Source of the DNA: Eutrophomonas brisbanensis
GTDB taxonomy: Bacteria > Pseudomonadota > Gammaproteobacteria > Burkholderiales > Eutrophovitaceae
DNA: 64,000 bases
NCBI GenBank assembly: GCA_038141705.1
Contig: JAYQIQ010000004.1
Coordinates: forward strand, 248,001-312,000
Reading direction: 5' to 3'
Positions 26,723 to 35,692 of the stretch are shown piece by piece (the first letter of the stretch is position 1; the number at the start of each line of letters is the position of its first letter). The notes beneath the pieces were generated by a model. It made no database searches, was not told the DNA's origin, and worked only from the letters and a program-made list of their open reading frames with translations. The position numbers and the translations under genes were made by a program.

Positions 26723-28897
26723 ATGGCAAAAAATAAAAGACCCAATAAGTCAATCACATTAGCGGTATGTGTTTTGGCACTTGGAATCCTATTTCTTGTA
26801 TTCAAGGATTTCGTTTTAGATGTGTTTGCGCAGCTTAATCTTTCAACCCTTAAAGAAAACTATGAATCCCTAACGGCCTTTTCCTCTGAGCATCCAATCA
26901 AAGCCGCTCTGAGCTACTTTGTTCTATACATTGCGATAACGGCGCTGTCGCTCCCCGGTGCCGCGATTATGACGGTGGCAGCTGGCGCTGTGTTCGGTCT
27001 TTTATGGGGAACGGTACTGGTATCTTTTGCATCCACCATCGGCGCGACAATCGCTTTTCTCCTCACACGGTATTTCTTTAGGAATCTCGTAAGAAAAAAA
27101 TTTGGAGATAAGCTTAAAACCTTAAATGAGGGAATTCAGAGAGACGGCGCTTTTTACCTTTTAACCCTGCGCCTCGTCCCAGTCATCCCGTTTTTCGCAG
27201 TTAATGCCGCGATGGCGCTTACTCCAATTCGTACCGGAACGTTCTACCTGGTAAGCCAGATTGGTATGCTTCTGGGAACAATAATTTTCGTTAACGCAGG
27301 GACCCAGCTTGCGGCCCTGGATACTCTTAGTGGCGTTCTATCCACGCCGATATTACTTTCACTTTGCCTACTCGGGATATTCCCACTCATAACAAAAAAA
27401 ATAGCAGACACACTTCGAGGGAGGAGAGTCTATGCGGGGTGGAAAAAACCCAAGGAATTTGATTACAACTTGATCGTCATAGGTGGTGGTGCAGCAGGGC
27501 TTGTATCGTCCTACATAGCCTCTGCCGTACGAGCGAAGGTCGCCCTTATTGAGAAAGAAAACATGGGAGGAGACTGTCTAAATACTGGATGCGTTCCCTC
27601 AAAAGCAATTATCAAATCTGCAAAATTTATTCACCAGGCACGCCACTCTGGAAAACTAGGTATTCAAGAAGCGAAAATCACCTTCGATTTTCAAGAAATC
27701 TTACGCAGGGTACGCCGGGTGATAAAAAAAATTGAGCCACATGACTCAATTGAGCGATATGCGAGTCTCGGGGTAGACTGCTTCGCCGGTAACGCCAAGA
27801 TGGTCACGCCTTGGACTGTTGAAGTCAGTACATCCACCGAAAAACGAATTCTCTCAGCGCGAAATATTATTATCGCCTCTGGAGCAAGCCCGATTGTTCC
27901 CCCACTGCCCGGACTCAAGGACGTTCAGTATGTGACATCGAACACTATTTGGGATATTCAAGATTTGCCCAAAAAGCTCCTTGTAATCGGAGGAGGAGCT
28001 ATCGGGTGTGAGTTAGCTCAGGCCTTTTGCCGAATCGGGTCAGAAGTAGTGCTGTTGGAAGCGATGGAGCGGATTTTGATCAAGGAAGACCCCGAGGTTT
28101 CTGAGATAGTCGCAAATCATATGTCAGATGACGGAATAGCCCTACTATCCCGACACAGAGCAAAAGGGTTTCTTGTCGAAAATGGTCAGCAGCTGTTGGT
28201 TTGTGAAGGGCCAAACGGGGAGATACGTATCGAGTGTGACTTGGTGCTATTTGCCATAGGCAGAGGTGCCAATTTAAGGGGTTTTGGACTCGAAGATATA
28301 AACGCCATTGAGCCAGATGATCGAGTCCTGAGAACCAATGAGTATCTCGAAACTAGGTACCCGAATATTTTCGCTTGTGGAGATGTAACGGGTTTAATGC
28401 AATTTACCCATGCTGCAGCTCATCAAGCTTGGTATGCGGCCGTTAATAGTCTATTTGGAACATTCAAACGATTTAGAATCAATTTCGATGCGATACCTTG
28501 GGCAACATTCACCAGTCCAGAGGTTGCACGTGTGGGATTAAACGAAACCGAGGCACGTGAAAGGGGAATTGACTTTGATGTAACTCGTTACGAAATTGAT
28601 GACCTTGATCGCGCGATTGTGGATTCGGAAGATTATGGATTTATTAAAGTGCTCACTAAACCGAAAAGTGACAAAATTCTTGGAGTCACAATTGTCGGTG
28701 AAAACGCCTCAGAGTATATTTCAGAGTTCGTCCTCGCCTTAAAACAAAACATTGGATTAAATAAAATATTAGCGACAACACATATCTACCCAACATTCTC
28801 TGAAACGAATAAATACGTCGCAGGCGAATGGAAGAGAGCGAATACTTCTGCGGTCACACTCGAGATCTTAGAACGTTTTCACAAGCTTAGACGCTAA
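26723..28897 (+). CDS. TVP38/TMEM64 membrane domain fused to FAD-dependent disulfide oxidoreductase
   Basis: A 724-residue fusion. Residues 10-225 are a VTT (TVP38/TMEM64, DedA-like) membrane domain with several spans, including LPGAAIMTVAAGAVFG and LRLVPVIPFFAVN. Residues 248-724 are a pyridine nucleotide-disulfide oxidoreductase of the mercuric/lipoamide reductase type. It has GGGAAG at 254-259, the redox pair C285/C290 in GGDCLNTGCVPSK, a second GGGAIGCE nucleotide site, the FACGD flavin motif, and a C-terminal THIYPTFSE with the active-site His. The extra C-terminal Cys pair of MerA is absent. The fusion tethers a reductase to the membrane, perhaps coupling arsenical reduction with transport. 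Confidence 0.87.
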   Translation: MAKNKRPNKSITLAVCVLALGILFLVFKDFVLDVFAQLNLSTLKENYESLTAFSSEHPIKAALSYFVLYIAITALSLPGAAIMTVAAGAVFGLLWGTVLVSFASTIGATIAFLLTRYFFRNLVRKKFGDKLKTLNEGIQRDGAFYLLTLRLVPVIPFFAVNAAMALTPIRTGTFYLVSQIGMLLGTIIFVNAGTQLAALDTLSGVLSTPILLSLCLLGIFPLITKKIADTLRGRRVYAGWKKPKEFDYNLIVIGGGAAGLVSSYIASAVRAKVALIEKENMGGDCLNTGCVPSKAIIKSAKFIHQARHSGKLGIQEAKITFDFQEILRRVRRVIKKIEPHDSIERYASLGVDCFAGNAKMVTPWTVEVSTSTEKRILSARNIIIASGASPIVPPLPGLKDVQYVTSNTIWDIQDLPKKLLVIGGGAIGCELAQAFCRIGSEVVLLEAMERILIKEDPEVSEIVANHMSDDGIALLSRHRAKGFLVENGQQLLVCEGPNGEIRIECDLVLFAIGRGANLRGFGLEDINAIEPDDRVLRTNEYLETRYPNIFACGDVTGLMQFTHAAAHQAWYAAVNSLFGTFKRFRINFDAIPWATFTSPEVARVGLNETEARERGIDFDVTRYEIDDLDRAIVDSEDYGFIKVLTKPKSDKILGVTIVGENASEYISEFVLALKQNIGLNKILATTHIYPTFSETNKYVAGEWKRANTSAVTLEILERFHKLRR

Positions 28898-28929
28898 CCT
28901 GCGCTAACAAAACGTTTTTTCGAGCCACA

Positions 28930-29730
28930 ATGATGAAGCGCATAACTCTATCTTTTATATTTCTTATCAATTTCCTATGCTCGAATGCGCACGCAGAACC
29001 ATTCGACCACCAACATTTACAATTTACTCAAATACTTCAACAGCATGTACGCTGGATAAATTCCCACGAAACAGCTGTTGACTATGAATCACTTACGCAA
29101 CATAAAGAAGCTTTGCAACGTTATCTTGATCAACTAAGGACGGTAACGTATGCAGAATTTAATAGATTCTCAAAACATCAACAGCTAGCATTTCTCATCA
29201 ATGCCTACAACGCCTATACGCTGAGCTGGGTGGCAAACGAACACGAACATATCAAATCAATAAAAGACCTAGGAACGTTATTTAAAAGTCCCTGGAAACA
29301 AAAGATATTTACATTATTTGGAAAAGCAGTCAGCCTCGACTACATAGAGCACGACTTGATCAGACAACCAGGTCGGTTCGATGATCCTCGCATCCATATG
29401 GCGGTCAATTGCGCATCGAAAGGTTGTCCAGCTCTTCGCGATGAGGCTTTTACAGCTGATAAACTTAACGCGCAACTAGATGATGGTGTTTCGCGATTCC
29501 TTTCAGATAAATCCCGAAACCGAATAGAAAAAAATACAATCTTCGTCTCCAAGATATTCGATTGGTATGAAAGCGATTTCGTTAAAAATTCAGGGAGTTT
29601 GCTCAATTGGCTACGAAAAAACCAATCATCGTTAGCAAGCAACACCGATCAAAAGAACACGATTGACGGTCAGGATCCAGATATTAAATTTCTTGACTAC
29701 GACTGGGGCCTTAATCGGCTAGAACATTAA
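28930..29730 (+). CDS. Secreted DUF547 protein
   Basis: A 266-residue protein with a signal peptide (SFIFLINFLCSNAHA) and a DUF547 domain. Landmarks are LAFLINAYNAYTL in the middle and HMAVNCASKGCPALRDEAF, with two cysteines, further on. DUF547 has no settled biochemical role; members are exported and often found with thiol-redox or arsenical gene sets. It begins 32 bases after the VTT-FAD fusion. The ATG pair at the start lacks a strong ribosome site, so translation may be coupled to the upstream gene. Confidence 0.83.
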   Translation: MMKRITLSFIFLINFLCSNAHAEPFDHQHLQFTQILQQHVRWINSHETAVDYESLTQHKEALQRYLDQLRTVTYAEFNRFSKHQQLAFLINAYNAYTLSWVANEHEHIKSIKDLGTLFKSPWKQKIFTLFGKAVSLDYIEHDLIRQPGRFDDPRIHMAVNCASKGCPALRDEAFTADKLNAQLDDGVSRFLSDKSRNRIEKNTIFVSKIFDWYESDFVKNSGSLLNWLRKNQSSLASNTDQKNTIDGQDPDIKFLDYDWGLNRLEH

Positions 29731-29732
29731 GT

Positions 29733-30434
29733 TTGACAACAACCTTCGTGTCATCTCCGATTCTTTCGATTATCATTCCCACGCTGAATGAGGAAGAGAC
29801 GATAGCCCCCCTACTCTCGCACCTTAAAAAATACTCAAGAACAAACATAGAAATTATTGTCGTAGATGGAGGCAGTTCGGATGAGACCATTAAGGTAGCA
29901 ACCTCACTCGACGTAACAGTAATCTCCAGTAAAAAGGGTCGAGCACGACAGATGAACGCGGGCGCCAAACAAGCGACAGGTGATGTTCTTTGGTTTTTAC
30001 ACTCAGATTCAACTCCACCTGAAAATTTCGATCAACTCATAACTCGGTCTGCGAGGCAGCAAATCTGGGGTTACTTCAAAGTTAAACTATCGGGCGACCG
30101 TTTAGGACTTCGTATCGTCGAGTTCTTTATGAACCTGAGGTCTCGCTTAACGCGCATTATTACCGGCGACCATGGTATTTTTATTTCCCGTGAGATCTTT
30201 CATACGATTGGCGGTTACCATGATCTTGCCTTGATGGAAGACATCGCCATTTCAAAACGTTTAAAAAAAATCGCTTTACCAAAAAGAATCAACGATCCAA
30301 TCCTAACCTCCTCGCGAAAATGGGAAGCCAATGGCATCGTGCGTACTGTATTGACAATGTGGATGTTAAGAGCGCTTTTCTTTCTCGGGGCCAACTCCAC
30401 ATGGCTCGAAAAAAAATACTACAAAAACAAATAA
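29733..30434 (+). CDS. Family 2 glycosyltransferase, TIGR04283 (arsenosugar-associated) type
   Basis: A 233-residue GT-A glycosyltransferase. The N-terminus SIIIPTLNEEETI and VDGGSSDET are GT2 motifs, HSDSTPP carries the metal-binding aspartate, and GDHGIFISREIFHTIGGY...LMEDIAISKRLKK is the TIGR04283 signature. This family is named for its association with radical SAM/selenodomain proteins and ArsS. It starts at TTG two bases after the DUF547 stop and its stop overlaps the next ATG by one base, so the three genes are translationally linked. It probably adds or activates the sugar part of the product. Confidence 0.85.
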   Translation: MTTTFVSSPILSIIIPTLNEEETIAPLLSHLKKYSRTNIEIIVVDGGSSDETIKVATSLDVTVISSKKGRARQMNAGAKQATGDVLWFLHSDSTPPENFDQLITRSARQQIWGYFKVKLSGDRLGLRIVEFFMNLRSRLTRIITGDHGIFISREIFHTIGGYHDLALMEDIAISKRLKKIALPKRINDPILTSSRKWEANGIVRTVLTMWMLRALFFLGANSTWLEKKYYKNK

Positions 30435-31087
30435 TGAAAAACGAATCATTATCGAAGCCGAAACAGCTCATACAAATTTTTACCAAAGCGCCTATTCCAG
30501 GCAACGTAAAGACTCGCTTGGCTCGTGAAATCGGAGCTGAAAAAGCAAGAGAATTACATATTTCAATGTTCGAACATATTCTCAGTGTGAGCGACTCGCT
30601 ACCAAATGCCGATATTGAAATTTGGTATACGCCCGCAAAATCTCATCCTTACTTCGAGAAACTTAAAGAGCTACATTTCACAACAAAACAACAATCAGGC
30701 GAAGATCTCGGCGACCGTATGATTGCTGCGATTAAGGAAGGGTTGTTAAATTATGAGAGCATCATCTTAGTCGGCAGTGATTGTCCCGCTATAACCACCA
30801 AACATTTGAAACAAGCGTTTGACATCTTAACAGCAGGGTATCCGTATACATTTATTCCGGCAACAGACGGTGGGTTCGTGCTCATCGGAGCAACTGAAAT
30901 AGAAGAGGCGATTTTCCGCGGTGTAAAGTGGGGATCCTCTGATGTCATGAACAAAATTGAGGAAAATTTAATTCTTCATGAAAAATCTTATCGTTTACTG
31001 ACACCCCTCCGGGATATTGATAGAGAGTCGGATTTAGAGCATATTCCAAAACTCAAAATATTTGATTGGCGCAGAGCGGAAAATTAA
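30434..31087 (+). CDS. GT-A glycosyl/nucleotidyltransferase, TIGR04282 (arsenosugar-associated) type
   Basis: About 217 residues. IFTKAPIPGNVKTRLAREIG is the conserved N-terminal nucleotide-binding loop, GEDLGDRM and VGSDCPAITTKHL follow, and PATDGGFVLIGA holds an acidic metal ligand. This is the CofC/GT-A-like family TIGR04282, the partner of the TIGR04283 protein just upstream. The ATG at 30434 overlaps the upstream TAA (TAATG), so I reject an in-frame start 114 bases earlier that would run through the neighbour. Together the two enzymes point to a sugar-transfer step acting after ArsS. Confidence 0.85.
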   Translation: MKNESLSKPKQLIQIFTKAPIPGNVKTRLAREIGAEKARELHISMFEHILSVSDSLPNADIEIWYTPAKSHPYFEKLKELHFTTKQQSGEDLGDRMIAAIKEGLLNYESIILVGSDCPAITTKHLKQAFDILTAGYPYTFIPATDGGFVLIGATEIEEAIFRGVKWGSSDVMNKIEENLILHEKSYRLLTPLRDIDRESDLEHIPKLKIFDWRRAEN

Positions 31088-31088
31088 G

Positions 31089-31820
31089 ATGCTAAGGATC
31101 GCAATTTTTATTTTTCTAGTTTCCTTAGGTTCAACTTGCCGTTTGGCTCTCGCTGAGGAGATATCAGTCTTCAATTTTTCGCAACATAGTATTGAAAAAG
31201 ACCCACGACTCATTTGGCAACCGGTTGTATTCGCAAAAAAGGAAAATAGTACGAGGTACATGCTTGTTAGGGATGGAGATACCACTGTTCTAAAAGCGAC
31301 AGCAGATAACTCGATATCGGGCTTGGGGAGACAACTAGCAATTGAGCCCGCGAAGTTCCCCATTCTTCGGTGGAAATGGCGGGTCGCCAAGACAAACGAG
31401 CGATCTGACATCCGCTCAAAAAGTGGGGATGATTTTCCGGCTCGAGTTTATGTGCTCTTTAATATTAATGAAGACGAACTCAGTTTTTTAGATAGGACAA
31501 AATTAAAGCTCGCTAGATATATCTATGGGGACCAAGTTCCAAGCGCAGCACTTTGCTATGTTTGGTCACATAAAGAACAAAAGAATACGCAGTCATGGAA
31601 TGCTTTCACCGATCGAGTTCGAATGATTGTTTTACGGTCGAGTGCCGATAATGTTGGATTGTGGGCTCAGGAGGAACGAAACATTCTCAGCGACTTTGAA
31701 AAAGCTTTCGAAATGCCAGCGCCCCAAATTTCTGGAATAGTATTGTCATCTGATAGTGATAATACTAACGCCGTATCCATAGCTTGGTATGGTGACGTAA
31801 CTTTGCAAGGTGAAAACTAG
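31089..31820 (+). CDS. Secreted DUF3047 protein
   Basis: A 243-residue protein with a signal peptide (IAIFIFLVSLGSTCRLALA). The DUF3047 core includes FPILRWKWRVAK, SDIRSKSGDDFPARVYVLFN and later the LCYVWSHKE segment. The family is exported and uncharacterised, probably beta-rich. The ATG at 31089 lies one base after the upstream stop. The following oxidoreductase gene overlaps its last 11 bases, so it is tightly embedded in the operon. It may bind a hydrophobic or glycosylated product in the periplasm, which is speculation. Confidence 0.8.
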   Translation: MLRIAIFIFLVSLGSTCRLALAEEISVFNFSQHSIEKDPRLIWQPVVFAKKENSTRYMLVRDGDTTVLKATADNSISGLGRQLAIEPAKFPILRWKWRVAKTNERSDIRSKSGDDFPARVYVLFNINEDELSFLDRTKLKLARYIYGDQVPSAALCYVWSHKEQKNTQSWNAFTDRVRMIVLRSSADNVGLWAQEERNILSDFEKAFEMPAPQISGIVLSSDSDNTNAVSIAWYGDVTLQGEN

Positions 31821-32947
31821 AAATAGCTCAGTGAAAAAAATACTTCTTATTGGCGGCGGCCACAGTCACGTTGAAGTTGTAAGGAAATATGGATTAGCCC
31901 CAATCCCAGGTACCGAAGTCACTCTTGTTAGCGAATCCGCTCAGACCGCATACTCTGGGATGATTCCCGGCCTGATAGCAGGACACTACTCAATAGACGA
32001 GTGCCATATAGACCTTGAGACTCTGTGTAAGAAATCACATACTAACTTTTTTCTTGGAAAAGTTGAAAAAATATACCCGGAGACATCTTTGGTCGTTACC
32101 AATTCCGGCACTGAGATCAATTTTGACATCGCATCGATCGATACAGGCTCGATACCGAACGCTAAGGCCGTTCCAGGCGCAGAAACATGGTCCACCCCGG
32201 TCAAACCCATTAATCGTTTGATGAAAGACTTTGACACTTTTGAAAAAAAACTTCAAGGAAAACCAAATAGCTTTACGAGTTGCATAACCGCGGTTGGAGG
32301 AGGCGCAGCCAGCGTAGAGCTACTTTTTAGCGATTCACTACAGGTTGCTCCACGCAAAAATAGTGAATGTAAAACTCACACTGATAACCGATCGCTCAGA
32401 TATTTTGCTAGAACACTCACTTGCAGTTCGACGACGAGTCCGTAGATATCTTTATCAATCCGGCGTAACCATTTTAACTAACGCGCGAGTTACTGAAATC
32501 TGCGAAAACTCAATCATTACCGAAAGTCATGGAACGACTGTATCCCACTTCACTATTTTAGGAACGGGTGCATCTGCCCCAGATTGGCCAGAGGCCTGTG
32601 GTTTTTCGACCGATCGTTCGGGGTTCATCCTCACAGATGAAAATTTATTGACGCTAGGTTTTAAGAATATTTTTGCTGTGGGAGATATTGGGAGCATCTT
32701 CGAGAAAAAGTACCCGAAGTCCGGGGTCTATGCCGTAAAGCAAGGTCCACTATTATTTAAGAATATTCAATCGCTCATCGAAGGCAAAAGCTTGAGTAAA
32801 TTTCAGCCGCAAAGAAGAGCTTTAGCGCTCATTAGTTTGGGTATTAAAAAAGCTGTGGCGTCGAGAGGAGTTTTCTATGCAAGTGGCGCATTCGTCTGGT
32901 TTTGGAAAAATCTAATTGATAAAAGATTTATGCGCCGGTACCAATAA
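31810..32947 (+). CDS. SelD N-terminal-like FAD oxidoreductase (TIGR03169 type), frameshifted
   Basis: A pyridine nucleotide-disulfide oxidoreductase-like protein related to the NDH-2-like domain fused to SelD in some bacteria. Motifs are LIGGGHSHVEVVRKYG, TAYSGMIPGLIAGHY and ECHIDLETLC in the first part, then VGGGAASVELLF. A one-base shift at the T-run 32324-32328 separates this from AIHYRLLHAKIVNVKLTLITDRS, the FAVGDIG flavin motif and the C-terminus. Repaired length is about 378 residues. No SelD kinase domain follows. It ends the operon and would move electrons between NAD(P)H and an unknown acceptor, possibly a quinone. Confidence 0.78.
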
Positions 32948-32966
32948 TCACGTGGCGCTTAACGAA

Positions 32967-33380
32967 TCAACGTACCCAAATCAAATCTGAGTTCCTATGG
33001 GTCCGTCCAAAGACAAATGCATTTTGATTAAAGCGATTCGCTATACGAAACGCCATCTTCATACTCAGATCGCATACAAAAATACTCGACTCACTCTCCC
33101 AGTCTGAATTATCAGGGATGCCGGCCGCTCGGTAAAAGGGCAAATTGAGCCTTTCGATATGACGCTCAAGAGAAATTGATAATGATAAATTTTTATTATT
33201 TGGCAAACGCTTAGATAAAGGATTACACGCAGTCAGAACTGCCCATAAATGAGTTTTATGCAGACGGAGGATTCTTTGTAGGGCAGGCGTTGGAAGACCA
33301 ACCCTTACATCCACAAAGCCTTCAGGCACATAAATCCGATAGGTCGTATTTATGTAAGCGGTAAGTAATTCGCTTTTCAA
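32967..33380 (-). CDS. DUF3293 protein
   Basis: A 137-residue cytoplasmic protein matching the DUF3293 pattern: an N-terminal LLTAYINTTYRI, VLTACNPLSKRLPNNKN in the middle and RFNQNAFVFG near the end. No function is established. It starts at TTG and is convergent with the ArsS operon, 19 bases away. The enolase-superfamily gene ends 8 bases upstream, so they may be co-transcribed. Confidence 0.7.
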   Translation of the reverse strand: MKSELLTAYINTTYRIYVPEGFVDVRVGLPTPALQRILRLHKTHLWAVLTACNPLSKRLPNNKNLSLSISLERHIERLNLPFYRAAGIPDNSDWESESSIFVCDLSMKMAFRIANRFNQNAFVFGRTHRNSDLIWVR

Positions 33381-33388
33381 GAAAAAAC

Positions 33389-34540
33389 CTAGGATTGACT
33401 GAATTTTTTAATCGTATCCCTGACGACAGATACACCAAGCCCGGGCCCACTTGGAATATCGACCTCTCCATTTGGGCCAATTTGCATAGGGTTCTCGACC
33501 AAATCGTTCCTAAACGGATGAGAGGAGCGGTCGTATTCAAGGATAGGCTCTCGTGCGAAAATCGAATGATGACAAACTGGCAGCGCCGCAATTACCTGTA
33601 GCGAGGCCGCCTGGGCAACCGCAGATCCCCACACATGAGGATTCACTTCGATTCCCTCCGCCTGACACAATGCAGCGATATGCCGGAATGCACTTATTCC
33701 CCCGCATGATCCTATGTCTGGCTGCGCTATATCGACTGCTCGACCCTTTGTTAACTTAGAAAAACCATAAACTGAATGCTCATTTTCGCCCCCTGCTATC
33801 GGGGTTTTTAGTTTTGACCGAAGCTCGACGTAACCCTCTATATCTTCTGGAATGACCGGCTCTTCATACCATCGCATTTGATACTCATCTAGAACAAAGC
33901 CAAGCCTTAATGCCTCCGCTCGCCCGTGGGCATGATTGGTATCAACCATGAGCTCAACATTTTTACCCTCGAGGACCCGCCCAATCGCTCGAATAACTCG
34001 AACATCGTCTTGTAATCCAAAACCCAGCTTAACTTTCATCGCCCGAAATCCGAAATCAAAATGATTCAGAGCTTCTTCTGAAAGACGATCTTCCTCACCA
34101 GCCCCCTTCAAACGATAAAATCCTGTCGCGTACGGCTGGACACTCTCGCGGAATCTGCCACCAAGCAATTGACTAATCGGTACACCATAGTGTTTTCCAA
34201 CCAAATCCCAGAGTGCAATATCAACAGCACTTATCGCAGCTAGAACCGTCCCCTTCCGACCAAAATCCCGCGTACGGTTATACATACGATGCCAGAGAAT
34301 TTCGGTGTCTCGCGGATCTTCCCCAATGATCAGCGGCTTCAGCGAATGCTCAATCACCGCAGCAGCAATTTCCGGTGCCTCAAGACCTTGCGCAAAGGCT
34401 TCTCCCCAGCCAACTATCCCTCTATCAGTCTCTACTTCAATTAGTGTGGCCGATCTTGCAGCTACCCACCCCTGAGAAAAAGCAAACGGATCTCGCAAGG
34501 GACTTTTCAGTACATGAATTCTTATATCTTTTATTTTCAT
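33389..34540 (-). CDS. Mandelate racemase/muconate-lactonizing-type enolase superfamily enzyme
   Basis: A 383-residue enolase-superfamily enzyme. The catalytic lysines are in MKVKLGFG (KxK), the metal ligands in VDTNHAHG (D), WYEEP (E) and GGENEHS (E), and a histidine in NPHVWGSA completes the barrel end. The DTNHAHG/NPHVWG combination fits sugar-acid dehydratases or galactarolactone cycloisomerase-like members better than mandelate racemase. Substrate remains open. It may supply the FAH/AraD1/SDR enzymes seen in the first 8 kb, although it is 25 kb away. The stretch before its ATG lacks a good Shine-Dalgarno sequence. Confidence 0.85.
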   Translation of the reverse strand: MKIKDIRIHVLKSPLRDPFAFSQGWVAARSATLIEVETDRGIVGWGEAFAQGLEAPEIAAAVIEHSLKPLIIGEDPRDTEILWHRMYNRTRDFGRKGTVLAAISAVDIALWDLVGKHYGVPISQLLGGRFRESVQPYATGFYRLKGAGEEDRLSEEALNHFDFGFRAMKVKLGFGLQDDVRVIRAIGRVLEGKNVELMVDTNHAHGRAEALRLGFVLDEYQMRWYEEPVIPEDIEGYVELRSKLKTPIAGGENEHSVYGFSKLTKGRAVDIAQPDIGSCGGISAFRHIAALCQAEGIEVNPHVWGSAVAQAASLQVIAALPVCHHSIFAREPILEYDRSSHPFRNDLVENPMQIGPNGEVDIPSGPGLGVSVVRDTIKKFSQS

Positions 34541-34804
34541 AAATTCAAAGGAGAATGAACTGATATGCGGTTATTAAAACATATCTATCGCAAACCCCAA
34601 TAATTATGCACGGTAGAGCAAAATCCCTGTTCGACGCGCATTCCAATCGCAAAATTAACAAGAATGCTCACTACGCATTTCATCTTGCGCCTTCGACAAG
34701 CAACTTAATGGCAGTAAGCTTTAGAGCATATGGAACCAGGTCACGACGATGCGCAGCTTGCGAAACTAGGATGGCTTGAATACTCGTGTCTAGAACGTAG
34801 GCGG
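34541..34804. other. Non-coding gap upstream of the enolase-superfamily gene
   Basis: About 260 bases without a supported gene. It should hold the minus-strand promoter of the enolase-superfamily gene, but I see no convincing -35/-10 pair. A plus-strand frame from about 34731 opens with ATG but runs antisense into the Rap1a-like gene and resembles nothing known. No repeat or RNA structure stands out. Confidence 0.4.
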
Positions 34805-35116
34805 TCAGTCTTTTTTACACGGGAACGCTTGCATCAAAGCGTTCGTTATAACGTATCGTCTCGGTCTAAATAGAACATCAGGATTATTTTCAAGAAATGC
34901 TTTCACAGCATCATAGGTCGCATCCTGAATATTCTCTTCAGGGATACAAAAAAGGCCATTATTCCACTTTTGCCATACCGCATCGATATAAGGCTGCACT
35001 GCCGGTCTCGAGGACTTCCTCTGCATTAGTTCTAATACGTCATTTCCGTCCGTCTCTGCCTGAGCAGACGACATCATTAAAAGAGAAAAAATGGTGACTG
35101 TAGTTAAGTATTTCAC
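34805..35116 (-). CDS. Small secreted Rap1a/Tai immunity-like protein
   Basis: A 103-residue protein with a signal peptide ending in SSAQA. The mature part, about 83 residues, holds two cysteines (LFCIPEEN and AFPCKKD) that probably form a disulfide. The pattern of a FCIP turn followed by a helix (DAVKAFLENNPDVL) and a C-terminal ALMQAFPC matches the Rap1a/Tai immunity family, which includes periplasmic T6SS amidase inhibitors. No effector or T6SS gene is nearby, so an orphan immunity or housekeeping role is possible. Confidence 0.6.
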   Translation of the reverse strand: MKYLTTVTIFSLLMMSSAQAETDGNDVLELMQRKSSRPAVQPYIDAVWQKWNNGLFCIPEENIQDATYDAVKAFLENNPDVLFRPRRYVITNALMQAFPCKKD

Positions 35117-35191
35117 GAGCGACCTCTTTAACGAACTTTGATTTTATGTGACCACGGACGATTAAATTAGTTTGATATTTTAACGCACCGC

Positions 35192-35488
35192 CTATAGCGG
35201 TAACACCATACGGATCAACCCAACCGAATCGATCGTAGTAAGTAGCAGATAATTTGCAACCATTCCGCTACTCCTACGGGTCCATGCCGCCCAACAATAC
35301 ATCATGCAAGCCACAATCCAAATGGGGTACAAAACCAAGAGGGGCGGGTTCGGCACCGTAAGCGACATGGTCACGCTACATGCGATGGTTAGGAACCATG
35401 CAAATATTTCAACAGAAAATCTGATTGGCGAACTCTTCCAATCATCCCTCACCCAGCGGGATAACCCGTCAATCATTTTTTTAGACAT
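35192..35488 (-). CDS. Small membrane protein
   Basis: A 98-residue protein with about three hydrophobic segments (EIFAWFLTIACSVTMSLTV, LLVLYPIWIVACMMYCWAA, LLLTTIDSVGLIRMVLPL). The N-terminal WVRDDWKSSPIRF resembles a family of small uncharacterised membrane proteins common in aquatic bacteria; I do not know its function. The ATG at 35488 is chosen because an upstream in-frame start would run close to the tRNA and adds unlike sequence. The tRNA-Thr gene lies 82 bases upstream on the same strand. Confidence 0.6.
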   Translation of the reverse strand: MSKKMIDGLSRWVRDDWKSSPIRFSVEIFAWFLTIACSVTMSLTVPNPPLLVLYPIWIVACMMYCWAAWTRRSSGMVANYLLLTTIDSVGLIRMVLPL

Positions 35489-35570
35489 AAAGAATTCCAG
35501 AAACGTGTGCACTCCCCGAAACCAGAAGACACACCTGGAAACGAGAGACCAGTTAAATTTAAGCAATGAA

Positions 35571-35646
<76 letters not shown>

Positions 35647-35692
35647 AAAATTAAGCTCACCATTTTAAACTAGGCTGAGGCACAGAAAATGA

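Noticed and set aside
34731..34890. A short plus-strand frame starting ATG GAA CCA near 34731
   Set aside because: It runs antisense into the Rap1a-like gene, has no ribosome site and no recognisable family.
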